This document shows positions 25,177-33,341 of a stretch of DNA of 64,000 nucleotides, in pieces; the first letter of the stretch is position 1, and every line of letters starts with the position of its first letter. The notes under the pieces are model-generated. The model ran no database searches and was not told the DNA's origin. It saw only the letters and a program-made list of their open reading frames with translations. The position numbers and the translations under genes were made by a program. Source of the DNA: Streptomyces sp. NBC_00459 (GTDB lineage Bacteria > Actinomycetota > Actinomycetes > Streptomycetales > Streptomycetaceae); NCBI RefSeq assembly GCF_036013955.1, contig NZ_CP107903.1, forward strand, positions 1,302,001 through 1,366,000, read 5' to 3'.

Positions 25177-26040
25177 ATGGGTCGAGTGCAGGACAAGGTC
25201 GTCTTCATCACGGGGGCGGCACGCGGCCAGGGCCGGGCCCAGGCGATCCGGCTCGCCGCGGAGGGCGCCGACATCATCGCGGTGGACCTCTGCGAGGACA
25301 TCGCCACCAACGGCTACGCGCTGGCCACCGAGGCCGACCTGGAAGAGACGGTGCGTCAGGTCGAGAAGCTCGGGCGGCGCATCGTCGCCCGCAAGGCCGA
25401 CGTGCGCGAACCGGCGGCTCTCAAGGCTGCCGTGACCGAGGGGGTTGCCGAACTCGGGCGACTCGACGCGGTGATCGCCCAGGCCGGTATCTGTCCGCTG
25501 GGCCCCGGTCAGAGCGCGCAGGCCTTCCTGGACGCCGTCACCGTCGACTTCAACGGGGTGGTCCACGCCGTCGACGCGGCACTCCCCCATCTGCCCGACG
25601 GCGCCTCGATCGTGGCCACCGGGTCCATCGCCGGGCTGATCCCGGCGACCACGGACAACCCGGCCAACGGTCCGGGCGGCCTGGGCTACTCCTTCGCCAA
25701 GCGCCAAGTGGCCTCGTTCGTGCATGACTTGGCGACGGTGCTCGCGTCCCGGCGGATCCGGGTGAACGCGCTGCACCCGACGAACGTCAACACGGACATG
25801 CTCAACAGCGACCTCATGTACCGCTCGTTCCGCCCCGACCTGGAGAACCCGACCCGCGAGGACGCGCTGCCGAGCTTCCCCGCGACGACCGGCTTCGGGA
25901 TCCCCTACGTCGAGCCCGAGGACATCGCGGACACCGTCCTCTTCCTCGTATCCGACGAGTCCCGTTATGTCACCGGCATGCAGATGCGTGTCGACGCGGC
26001 GGGCTACGTCAAGCGGCGCCCCCAACTGCCCACCTTCTGA
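25177..26040 (+). CDS. mycofactocin-coupled SDR family oxidoreductase, second copy
   Basis: A 287-residue SDR again opening with the family signature (MGRVQDKVVFITGAARGQGR) and the insert CEDIATNGYALATEADLEET. The catalytic Tyr and Lys are in YSFAKRQ. The ending DESRYVTGMQMRVDAAGYVK is typical. It should use the mycofactocin system like the copy at 22,794, and the two are about 40% alike by eye. The ATG has GAAGGAG upstream. It stands alone on the plus strand, divergent from the amidohydrolase operon, so the region holds two mycofactocin-type dehydrogenases under separate promoters. Confidence 0.92.
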   Translation: MGRVQDKVVFITGAARGQGRAQAIRLAAEGADIIAVDLCEDIATNGYALATEADLEETVRQVEKLGRRIVARKADVREPAALKAAVTEGVAELGRLDAVIAQAGICPLGPGQSAQAFLDAVTVDFNGVVHAVDAALPHLPDGASIVATGSIAGLIPATTDNPANGPGGLGYSFAKRQVASFVHDLATVLASRRIRVNALHPTNVNTDMLNSDLMYRSFRPDLENPTREDALPSFPATTGFGIPYVEPEDIADTVLFLVSDESRYVTGMQMRVDAAGYVKRRPQLPTF

Positions 26041-26062
26041 ACGGGGTTCACGCAACTGGCGT

Positions 26063-27049
26063 TCATGCCGCGCCTGCGCCCGTCATGTCGATGACCACCT
26101 TCCCGGTGGTCCGGCGTTCCGCGACGTCGGTCAGGGCGGCGGCCACCTCGGCGAGGGGGTGAACGCGTGAGACGAGCGGGCGCATTCCGTCGCGGACCAT
26201 CGCCGCGAGCGCCCGGTCGCCGGCGGCCACCGCGTCCGGGGCGTACTGGCGCAGCATGCGGATCTCGAAGCCCCGTACGACCGCGTCCTTGAGCAGGACC
26301 AGGTTCAGCGGTATCCGCGGGATCTTCCCGTCTGCGTAGCCCACGGTGACGAACCGGCCGCCCCGCCTCAGTGCGCGCAGGGCGGCCTCGGCGTGGTCGC
26401 CGCCCACCGGGTCGACCACGAGATGGGCGCCGCCGTCGGTCAGTTCACGGATCCGGGTCTTCAGGTCCTCGCGGACGTAGTCCACGCCCGTCACCGCCCC
26501 GAGCTTTCGGGCGACCGTCAGGCGCTCCTGACTCGACGCCGCCGCGACCACGCGCATCCCGAGCCGGGTCGCGACGTCGACGGCCGCCGAGCCGACCCCG
26601 CCCGCGGCACCGAGCACCGCAGCCCACTCCCCCTCCTCGCCCCGCCCGACGGTCGTCAGGGCGTGATAGGCGGTCGCATAGGTCACGTGGAACGCGGCGG
26701 CGTGGACCATGTCGAGTCCTTCGGGGACGGGACGCAGGCCCGACACGGGCACCACGACCTGCTCGGCGAAGGCCCCGGTGAGCACCGCCCCGGCCACGGG
26801 TGAGCCCACGGGAGGGCCGGACACCCCGGGCCCCAGCGCGGTCACGACGCCGGCGAACTCGCTGCCGGGCGTGAACGGCAGGGGCGCGGGGACCTGGTAG
26901 CGGTCCGCCACGAGCAGCACATCGGGGAAGTTGACGGCCGCCGCGTGCACCCGGACCAGCACCTCTCCCGGGCCGGGTTCGAGGTCGCCGAGCTCGACGA
27001 CCGACAGCCCTGCCGGCGGCCCGTACTCCGTACAGCGTGCGGCTCTCAT
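26063..27049 (-). CDS. quinone oxidoreductase-like MDR enzyme (zinc-free)
   Basis: A 328-residue medium-chain reductase of the NADPH:quinone oxidoreductase/enoyl reductase group. There are no zinc-binding cysteines; AAAVNFPDVLLVADRY, PFTPGSEFAGVV and the NADPH motif VLGAAGGVGSAAVDVATRLG are typical. It probably reduces an enone or enoyl-CoA. The start overlaps the stop of the acyl-CoA dehydrogenase gene (ATGA) with GAGAGGAC upstream, placing it third in an SDR-dehydrogenase-reductase operon. Confidence 0.9.
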   Translation of the reverse strand: MRAARCTEYGPPAGLSVVELGDLEPGPGEVLVRVHAAAVNFPDVLLVADRYQVPAPLPFTPGSEFAGVVTALGPGVSGPPVGSPVAGAVLTGAFAEQVVVPVSGLRPVPEGLDMVHAAAFHVTYATAYHALTTVGRGEEGEWAAVLGAAGGVGSAAVDVATRLGMRVVAAASSQERLTVARKLGAVTGVDYVREDLKTRIRELTDGGAHLVVDPVGGDHAEAALRALRRGGRFVTVGYADGKIPRIPLNLVLLKDAVVRGFEIRMLRQYAPDAVAAGDRALAAMVRDGMRPLVSRVHPLAEVAAALTDVAERRTTGKVVIDMTGAGAA

Positions 27050-28257
27050 CGTGTCCTCTCGACAGTGGGCATCGCCGGGTCCCGGGGCAGGCCCAGTACC
27101 TGCTCGGCGATGGTGTTGCGCTGGATCTCGGCGGTGCCCGCGCCGATCGACGAGGCCCGGGTGCGCAGGAAGCCCCACGCCCACCGTCCGCGCTGGACGG
27201 CGTGCGGATCGCGGCGGCCGAGGATGCCGTACGCACCCAGCAACTCCAGCGCGAATTCGTGCAGTTCCTGTTCGAAGGTCACGATGAAGAGCCGTGACGT
27301 CGAGGACGCCGGTCCGGGTTCGCCCTTCGTCATGATGTCGGCGATGGTCCGCATGCCGGTCAGGCGCATGATCCGCACGCGGATCTCGAAGTCGGCGAGG
27401 CGGTCGCGCACCAGGGGGTCCGCCGTCGCGCCGCGCTCGCGCGCCAGCTCGATCAGTTCGTCGAGGACGCGCCGGTACAGAGCCGCCTGGTTCATCGCGC
27501 CGGCCGCGCGTTCGTGGCCGAGGCTCGTCCGTACGAGGGGCCAGCCGCCGTTCTCCGGGCCGATCCGGTCGGCCACCGGCACGCGTACGTCGTCGAAGAA
27601 GATCTCGCAGAAGTGCGCGTCCCCGGTCAGGTCCCGCAGCGGGCGCACGCTCACGCCAGGGGCGCGCGCGTCGATCAGCAGGTAACTGATGCCGTCCTGG
27701 CGGGAGTCGGGCGGTCCCGTGCGGACCAGGGTGAAGAGGATGTCGGCGATGTCGGCCGAACTGTTCCACATCTTCTGCCCGTTGACGACGTACACGGCAC
27801 CGGGGTCGTCTGGTCCGCCGCCCTCCCGTCGCGCGGTCGTCCGCAGTGCGGGCAGGTCCGAGCCGGCCTCCGGTTCCGAATAGCCCTGTGCCCATACGGA
27901 GTCGCCGCGCAGCATGGGGCGCAGGAAACGCTCCTTCTGTTCGGGGGTGCCGTACTTGACGAGGGTCGGCGCCGCGATACCGAGGCCGGTACCGAGTGGT
28001 CCGGGCACCCGGGCTCGCGCGTACTCCTCCTGGTAGACCACCTGTTGGGCGAAATCCAGTTCCATGCCGCCGTATTCGCGCGGCCAGCTCGGACCGGCGT
28101 ATCCGGCGTCGAACAGGGTGGCCAGCCAGGCCTTCCGCCACGACAGGCGCTCGGCGGGGTCCTTCGGGCGGCGGCCGGGGTGATGGTCCGTCAGAAAGGT
28201 GCGCAGGCCCGCCCGGAACTCCTCGTCGGTGGGTGCCTCCTGGGCCGGTGCGGTCAC
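27046..28257 (-). CDS. acyl-CoA dehydrogenase (steroid FadE large-partner-like)
   Basis: A 403-residue acyl-CoA dehydrogenase: N-terminal helical domain with PSWPREYGGMELDFAQQ, flavin segment QGYSEPEAGSDLPALR, and C-terminal SSIGAGTAEIQRNTIAEQVL. The residue at the usual C-terminal catalytic Glu is Ala (GAGTAEIQR). This ending resembles those I know from mycobacterial FadE proteins that pair with a second, shorter subunit. The GTG start overlaps the stop of the SDR (GTGA). Candidate partners are the shorter dehydrogenases at 39,411 and 55,345. Confidence 0.9.
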   Translation of the reverse strand: MTAPAQEAPTDEEFRAGLRTFLTDHHPGRRPKDPAERLSWRKAWLATLFDAGYAGPSWPREYGGMELDFAQQVVYQEEYARARVPGPLGTGLGIAAPTLVKYGTPEQKERFLRPMLRGDSVWAQGYSEPEAGSDLPALRTTARREGGGPDDPGAVYVVNGQKMWNSSADIADILFTLVRTGPPDSRQDGISYLLIDARAPGVSVRPLRDLTGDAHFCEIFFDDVRVPVADRIGPENGGWPLVRTSLGHERAAGAMNQAALYRRVLDELIELARERGATADPLVRDRLADFEIRVRIMRLTGMRTIADIMTKGEPGPASSTSRLFIVTFEQELHEFALELLGAYGILGRRDPHAVQRGRWAWGFLRTRASSIGAGTAEIQRNTIAEQVLGLPRDPAMPTVERTR

Positions 28258-29021
28258 CTCGGCGCCATGCGGATGGCGCCGTCGAGGCGGACGGTCTGGC
28301 CGTTGAGGTAGGAGTTCTCCAGCATCTCGACGGCGAGGCGCGCGTAGTCGTCCGGGGTGCCGAGACGCTTGGGGTGCGGGACGGACGCGGCGAGTCCCTC
28401 GCGGATGTCCTCGCGGAGCCGGCCGAGCATGGGGGTGTCCATGACGCCCGGCGCGATGGTGTTCACCCGGATCTGCCAACTGGCCAGGTCACGGGCGGCG
28501 ACCAGGGTGATGCCGTGTACGCCGGCCTTGGCGGCGGTGTAGGAGGTCTGGCCGATCTGGCCGTCGAACGCGGCGACCGACGCGGTCAGGACCACCGCAC
28601 CACGGTCGCCGTCGACGACGTCGTTGGCGGCGAGCCGGGCGGCGGCCAGGCGCAGTACGTTGTAGGTGCCGATCAGGTTGACCCGTACGACCTCGGCGAA
28701 CGTGTCGAGTTCGCCGGGGTTGCGGTCGCGGTCGATGATCCGGGTGCGGTCGCCGCCGCGGCCCGCGCAGTGCACGACGAAGCGCAGCGGGCCGAGTTCG
28801 GCGGCGGCGTCGAGGGCGGTGGTGACCGCGGCCTCGTCGATGACGTCGGCGCGGACGAAGCGGGCGGCGTCACCGAGGTCGGCGACCGCCTTGACGCCCT
28901 GTTCCTCGGAGATGTCGGCGAGGACGACCCTGCCGCCGCGCTCGATGATCCGGCGGGCGGTGGCCAGGCCGAGGCCGGAGGCGCCTCCGGTGACCAGTGC
29001 CGATGAACCGTCGATGTTCAT
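28254..29021 (-). CDS. SDR, 3-hydroxyacyl-CoA dehydrogenase type II-like
   Basis: A 255-residue SDR resembling type 10 17beta-hydroxysteroid/3-hydroxy-2-methylacyl-CoA dehydrogenases. MNIDGSSALVTGGASGLGLA, the long insert RGGDRTRIIDRDRNPGELD, VVLTASVAAFDGQIGQTSYTAAKAG (Tyr and Lys) and PKRLGTPDDYARLAVEML are typical of that group. It would oxidise a 3-hydroxyacyl-CoA or a ring hydroxyl. The ATG at 29,021 follows GAGGAGTGG. A close relative is encoded at 56,520 (both contain EGQIGQ/DGQIGQ and the same ending). Confidence 0.9.
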   Translation of the reverse strand: MNIDGSSALVTGGASGLGLATARRIIERGGRVVLADISEEQGVKAVADLGDAARFVRADVIDEAAVTTALDAAAELGPLRFVVHCAGRGGDRTRIIDRDRNPGELDTFAEVVRVNLIGTYNVLRLAAARLAANDVVDGDRGAVVLTASVAAFDGQIGQTSYTAAKAGVHGITLVAARDLASWQIRVNTIAPGVMDTPMLGRLREDIREGLAASVPHPKRLGTPDDYARLAVEMLENSYLNGQTVRLDGAIRMAPR

Positions 29022-29042
29022 TTCCCACTCCTCACGGGACAC

Positions 29043-29115
29043 TTCTTGAATGGGACGGGTCTTGGATGGGACGGGTCTTGGATGGGGGCGGGTCCTGAGG
29101 GGACTGGTCCTGAAT
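29043..29115. repeat. short tandem repeat of about 16-base units
   Basis: TTGGATGGGACGGGTC and close variants repeat about four times between the acyl-CoA dehydrogenase stop and the SDR start. No gene is visible in it. Confidence 0.7.
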
Positions 29116-29124
29116 GGGAAAGGG

Positions 29125-30273
29125 TCACAGTCCCAGGGATTTGCTGATGATGGTCTTCAGGACCTCGCTGGTGCCGCCGTAGATACGGGTCACCCTGGCG
29201 TCCGCGTACAGGCGTGCGATCGGTGATTCGAGGATGTAGCCGTAGCCGCCGTGCAGTTGGAGGCAGCGGTCGACGACCCGGCCCTGTGTCTCGGTGCAGA
29301 ACAGCTTGGTCCTGGCCGCGTCGACCGGACTCAGTTCGCCGGTGACGAGCGCCGCGACCGCCGCGTCCAGCAGGGTCTGGGCGGCCGTCAACTCGGTGTC
29401 CAGGGAGGCGAGTTCGAACTTCGTGTTCTGGAAGTGGGCGACCGGTTTCCCGAAGACGGTCCGGTCGCGTACGTAGGTGACGGTCAGGTCGATCGCGGCG
29501 CGGGCCTGGGCGACCGCGCCGACCGCGATGGCCAGCCGTTCCTGGGCCAGGTTGCGGCCGAGGAGGGAGAACGCCGCGCCCTCCTCGCCGAGCAGGTTGG
29601 CGACGGGGACGCGGACGCCGGCGAAGGACAGCTCAACGGTGTCCTGGACGTGGAGGCCGATCTTCTCCAGCTTGCGCCCGACGGTGAACCCGGGCGTTCC
29701 CTTCTCCACCACCAGCAGGGACAGTCCGGCACGCCGGTTGGCCGGATCGGTGGCGGTGCGGGCCACGACGATCACCAGGTCGGCGTGGTGGCCGCCGGTG
29801 ATGAACGTCTTCGCCCCGTCGAGGACGTAGTGGTCACCGTCTCGGACGGCCTTCGTCGTGACCCCGGCCAGGTCCGAGCCGGTGCCGGGTTCGCTCATCG
29901 CGACCGCGGTGTACAGCTCGCCCGAGGCCAGCCCCGGGAACCAGCGGGCCCGCTGTTCGGCGTTGGCCAGCCCCGTGAAGTACGGGACGACCACGTCGAG
30001 GTGGGTGCGCAGGCCGCCCAGTGTCACGCCGGCGCGGGCGCACTCCTCCTGGATGACGACGTTGAAGCGGTAGTCGTCCGAGCCGCCTCCGCCGTACTCC
30101 TCGGGGATCGCCGTACCGATGATGCCGAGCTTGCCGAGTGCGGTGAACAGCTCACGGGGGACGAGTGCGGCGCGGCGCCAGTCCTCGTACACCGGGAGCA
30201 CTTCGCGGGTGATGAAGTCACGGACCAGGAGACGGAAGTCCTCGTGATCCTGTTCGAACAGGGTCCGGCGCAT
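29125..30273 (-). CDS. acyl-CoA dehydrogenase
   Basis: A 382-residue acyl-CoA dehydrogenase: IPEEYGGGGSDDYRFNVVIQ, flavin motif VAMSEPGTGSDLAGVTTK, and the C-terminal QLHGGYGYILESPIARLY and YGGTSEVLKTIISKSLGL. The usual Glu in the last motif is Gly (GGTSE). The ATG at 30,273 has AAGGAG upstream; an adjacent GTG is less likely. It is the first gene before the SDR-dehydrogenase-reductase operon, separated from it by a 103-base gap holding tandem repeats. A promoter with a clear TATACT box lies 27 bases upstream. Confidence 0.92.
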   Translation of the reverse strand: MRRTLFEQDHEDFRLLVRDFITREVLPVYEDWRRAALVPRELFTALGKLGIIGTAIPEEYGGGGSDDYRFNVVIQEECARAGVTLGGLRTHLDVVVPYFTGLANAEQRARWFPGLASGELYTAVAMSEPGTGSDLAGVTTKAVRDGDHYVLDGAKTFITGGHHADLVIVVARTATDPANRRAGLSLLVVEKGTPGFTVGRKLEKIGLHVQDTVELSFAGVRVPVANLLGEEGAAFSLLGRNLAQERLAIAVGAVAQARAAIDLTVTYVRDRTVFGKPVAHFQNTKFELASLDTELTAAQTLLDAAVAALVTGELSPVDAARTKLFCTETQGRVVDRCLQLHGGYGYILESPIARLYADARVTRIYGGTSEVLKTIISKSLGL

Positions 30274-30295
30274 CACAGCTCCTTCAGTGGACCCT

Positions 30296-30311
30296 ATTCA
30301 GTATACGTAAT
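30296..30311 (-). promoter_or_regulatory. ATTGAGTATACTCAAT-like site 3 with TATACT box
   Basis: ATTCAGTATACGTAAT; on the minus strand TATACT at 30,305-30,300 is a -10 box for the acyl-CoA dehydrogenase at 30,273. Confidence 0.6.
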
Positions 30312-30376
30312 TGCCTTCCTCGGTCCAGGGTGATCAGGAAAGTGGCAGTACATGGCTATGCATGACCGCTTCCTTG

Positions 30377-31849
30377 TCAGTGCCACCAGGGAATGAGTGC
30401 ATCCAAATGCCGTCCCATCCGGTGGCGGGCGACCCCCGCGTCGCCCTGCACGATCGCGTCGAGGATGCGCTGGTGCACGTGCTGGACCTCCTCGGCGGCC
30501 GTGTCACCGGGCAGCGGACGGTCGTGGCCTGAGGCGTGCCGGCGGAAGAGTTCGGTGATGATGGAGAGGAAGAGCGACAGCACCGGATTGTCGGCCAGGG
30601 CAGCCAGTTCGGAGTGGAACAGGTCGGCCTTGCGGAGTTCGTCGGCCGGACCCTCGGTGGGCCACCGGACGGCCTTCGTGAGGCGTTCGACGACCTCGGT
30701 GTCGCCTCCGGCGTGCCGGGCGGTCACCCTGGCGATGATGCCGAGTTCGATGGCGTTGCGGACGATCCGCAGGTCGTCGGCCGTGACGCCCTGGTATTCG
30801 AGGAAGAGGGCCATCGTGTCGATGCTGGCCTGCGGTTCCGGCGCGGTGACGACCAGTCCGCCGCCGGGACCCCGGCGCATACGGGCGACCGAGTGGTACT
30901 CCAGGAGCCGCACGGCCTCCCGCAGCACGGCGCGGCTGACGCCGTAGCGGGCCAGCAGGTCGGCCTCCGAGCCGAGCACCATGCCGATCTGCCAGCCACG
31001 CGCGGCGATGTCGTCGTGGATCCGGGCGGCCAGCACTTCGGCGAGCTTGGCACGCAGGCCCTCGACGAGTTCGGGCTCGATCACGTTCCCCGAGATCCGC
31101 TGCCCGCGATGCACCCGGTGCTTCTCGATCCAGGCGGCGACCGACTCCAGATGGGCGGTGAGTTCGGTCTGCGCGCGGGCGCCGTCGTCGGCGATGACGG
31201 CCTCGACGACCGCGCGGTGGGCCCGGTGCGAGGTCTCCTTCGCCGCGTGCATCTCGGCCTTGGTGACCCGGCGGGAGGTGTGCGCGTACCGGGCCGTGAG
31301 GCGGGTGAGCACATCGACGAACAGGTGCAGCACCGGGTTTCCCGACAACTGGCCGAGCACCGGGTGCAGCGGGTCCTGCGAATGGACCGACGGGTCGTCC
31401 CAGTGGGCGAGTTCGCTGTCGAGCGTGGCGCGGAGGGTGGCGATGCCCTCTTCGGTGATGCGGTCCGCGGCGAGGCCCGCGGCGATCGGTTCGAGGAGCT
31501 GACGGGCCTGAAGGAGGTCGGTGACGCTGGTGCCGACGTACTCCAGGTAGATCACCATGGCCCTGGTCGCCGGTCCCGCGTCGGGGGCGCAGACGATCAG
31601 GCCGCCGTTCGGGCCGCGCCGCATCCGGGCGACCTGGTGGTGCTCGACCAGCCGTACCGCCTCGCGCAGCACCGCGCGGCTCACCCCGAGGCGTTCACGG
31701 AGGTCCACCTCCGAGCCCAGGGACTCGCCGACGGGCCAGCCCTGGCGGATCACGGTCGCCTCGATACGGTGCGCGGTCTGTGCGGCCAGTTTGCCGACCG
31801 GGACACCGGTCTCGCCGTCGGCGGGTTCGCGGTCGACGGCAGTCGCCAT
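30377..31849 (-). CDS. tandem (double-length) GntR/FadR-family regulator
   Basis: A 490-residue protein made of two complete FadR-type GntR regulators head to tail. Copy 1 has its winged helix at about 20-90 (GVSRAVLREAVRLVEHHQVA) and an FCD effector domain to about 235; copy 2 has its winged helix at about 255-335 (GVSRAVLREAVRLLEYHSVA) and FCD domain to the end. Ordinary family members are about 230 residues and dimerise, so this one can act as a built-in dimer. FCD domains of this type usually bind acyl-CoA or organic acids. Its own promoter carries a copy of the ATTGAGTATACTCAAT-like site. I propose it as the regulator of the fourteen such sites. ATG with GAGGAG upstream. Confidence 0.93.
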   Translation of the reverse strand: MATAVDREPADGETGVPVGKLAAQTAHRIEATVIRQGWPVGESLGSEVDLRERLGVSRAVLREAVRLVEHHQVARMRRGPNGGLIVCAPDAGPATRAMVIYLEYVGTSVTDLLQARQLLEPIAAGLAADRITEEGIATLRATLDSELAHWDDPSVHSQDPLHPVLGQLSGNPVLHLFVDVLTRLTARYAHTSRRVTKAEMHAAKETSHRAHRAVVEAVIADDGARAQTELTAHLESVAAWIEKHRVHRGQRISGNVIEPELVEGLRAKLAEVLAARIHDDIAARGWQIGMVLGSEADLLARYGVSRAVLREAVRLLEYHSVARMRRGPGGGLVVTAPEPQASIDTMALFLEYQGVTADDLRIVRNAIELGIIARVTARHAGGDTEVVERLTKAVRWPTEGPADELRKADLFHSELAALADNPVLSLFLSIITELFRRHASGHDRPLPGDTAAEEVQHVHQRILDAIVQGDAGVARHRMGRHLDALIPWWH

Positions 31850-31872
31850 GGGGCCAACTCCTCAGAGGGGAT

Positions 31873-31888
31873 ATTGCGGATCCCCAGT
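31873..31888 (-). promoter_or_regulatory. ATTGAGTATACTCAAT-like site 4, upstream of the GntR gene
   Basis: ATTGCGGATCCCCAGT, 24 bases upstream of the tandem GntR start. It closely resembles ATTGCGCATACCCAAT upstream of the CoA transferase at 43,643. Suggests autoregulation. Confidence 0.5.
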
Positions 31889-31994
31889 CTATTCGTCGGT
31901 GGCGCGGGTGACGTGCGGGTCGGGTACCTGACACCGAGATCGGGTGCCTGTTTTCGTTCTCGCTCCTGGTCTCTGGCGGAAGCCAGTCGATACA

Positions 31995-32010
31995 ATTAGA
32001 GTACCCTCAT
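31995..32010 (+). promoter_or_regulatory. ATTGAGTATACTCAAT-like site 5
   Basis: ATTAGAGTACCCTCAT is a near-perfect palindrome (ATTAGAGT/ACCCTCAT), 44 bases upstream of the acyl-CoA dehydrogenase at 32,055, in the region divergent to the GntR gene. Confidence 0.55.
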
Positions 32011-32054
32011 TTTGAGATCGTGCGCATGACGACGACACCTAGGAGCCGGCAGCG

Positions 32055-33245
32055 ATGCGACTGGAGCCCACACCCGAACTCGAGGCGTTCCGGAGGAAGG
32101 TGCGGGCCTTCGTCGCCGAGCACGCGCCCGGGGTGAAGACCCACTCCGGTGTGCGCGCACCCGAGCCCGCGCTGATGCCGGCGATCAGGGAGTGGACCGC
32201 GAAGCTGTACGAGGCGGGCTTCCTCGGGATCGACTGGCCCGTGGAGTACGGCGGCCGGCCCGACGCCCATCCCCTGGAACCGTTCGTCGTCGCCGAGGAG
32301 ATCGCCCGCGCCCGCACCTGGCCGCCTGTCGGCGCGGCCTCGCTGGCCTCGGGCGCCCTGCTCGACTTCGGCACCGACGCGCAGCGGGCACGTTTCCTGC
32401 CCCGTATCCGCGCCTGCGAGGACGTGTGGTGCCAGCTGTTCAGCGAGCCGGAGGCGGGCAGTGATCTGGCCTCGCTGCGGACCCGGGCGCGCCGGGAGGG
32501 CGGAGCCGACGACGACGTGTTCGTCGTCGACGGCCAGAAGGTGTGGACGACCAACGGCCAGCACGCCGACATGGGGTACCTGTTGGCGCGCACCGACGAT
32601 GCCGCGCCCAGGCACAGGGGAATCACCGCGTTCGCGCTGGACATGCGCAGCCCGGGGGTCGACATCCGGCCGCTGCGCGAGATCACCGGGACCACCGACT
32701 TCAACGAGGTCTTCCTCGACGGCGCCCGGATTCCGGCCGCGAACGTCATCGGCCGGGTGAACGACGGCTGGCGGGTGGCGATGAGCAGCCTCGGGCGCGA
32801 GCGTTCCGGAGTGGCCGCGCGCGGCGCCGAGTTGTTCGCCGTACTGGACGATCTGCTGCGGCTCGCGGAGGAGACGCCGGTCGGTGGCCGGCCCGCGGTG
32901 GAGGACTCCGCCACCCGGCAGGCGATCGGGGAGCTGGCGGCGCGGGTGCAGGTGAACGCGGCGATGATCTCGCTGGCGCAGTCGCGGATGCTGCACGGTA
33001 CGGAGGGGGTCGGTGACGCCCTGCTGGGCAAGATCTTCTTCAGTGAACTCAACCATGATCTGGCCGAGTTCGGGCTGCGGCTGCAAGGGACTGACGGATT
33101 GCTCGCCGAGGGTGACGCCGAGGTTGTGGCAGGTGGGTGGTGGCAGGACGCGCATCTGTACTCGCGGGCGTACACGATTGCTGGTGGGGCGAACGAGGTG
33201 TTGCGTACGCAGTTTGCTGAGCGGGGGTTGGGGTTGCCCCGCTAG
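32055..33245 (+). CDS. acyl-CoA dehydrogenase (FadE large-partner-like)
   Basis: A 396-residue acyl-CoA dehydrogenase: IDWPVEYGGRPDAHPLEPFV, flavin segment CQLFSEPEAGSDLASLRTRA, KVWTTNGQHADMGYLLART, and the ending YTIAGGANEVLRTQFAERGL with no Glu at the usual C-terminal position. The protein resembles the large partners of heteromeric steroid acyl-CoA dehydrogenases. ATG follows AGGAG. Single gene divergent from the tandem GntR regulator, followed by a Streptomyces repeat. Confidence 0.91.
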   Translation: MRLEPTPELEAFRRKVRAFVAEHAPGVKTHSGVRAPEPALMPAIREWTAKLYEAGFLGIDWPVEYGGRPDAHPLEPFVVAEEIARARTWPPVGAASLASGALLDFGTDAQRARFLPRIRACEDVWCQLFSEPEAGSDLASLRTRARREGGADDDVFVVDGQKVWTTNGQHADMGYLLARTDDAAPRHRGITAFALDMRSPGVDIRPLREITGTTDFNEVFLDGARIPAANVIGRVNDGWRVAMSSLGRERSGVAARGAELFAVLDDLLRLAEETPVGGRPAVEDSATRQAIGELAARVQVNAAMISLAQSRMLHGTEGVGDALLGKIFFSELNHDLAEFGLRLQGTDGLLAEGDAEVVAGGWWQDAHLYSRAYTIAGGANEVLRTQFAERGLGLPR

Positions 33246-33290
33246 CTGGTAGTGACGCGATGTGTTGTTTTCGGCTGCTACGCCGTCGTG

Positions 33291-33335
33291 GCTGATCGCG
33301 CATTTCCCCGCGCCCCTAAAAGCTCCAGGCGCCCT
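33291..33335. repeat. Streptomyces-type intergenic repeat, diverged copy
   Basis: GGCTGATCGCGCATTTCCCC with GCGCCCCT following is a diverged copy of the repeat at 11,081. It lies between convergent acyl-CoA dehydrogenase and thiolase genes. Confidence 0.6.
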
Positions 33336-33341
33336 TCTCAG

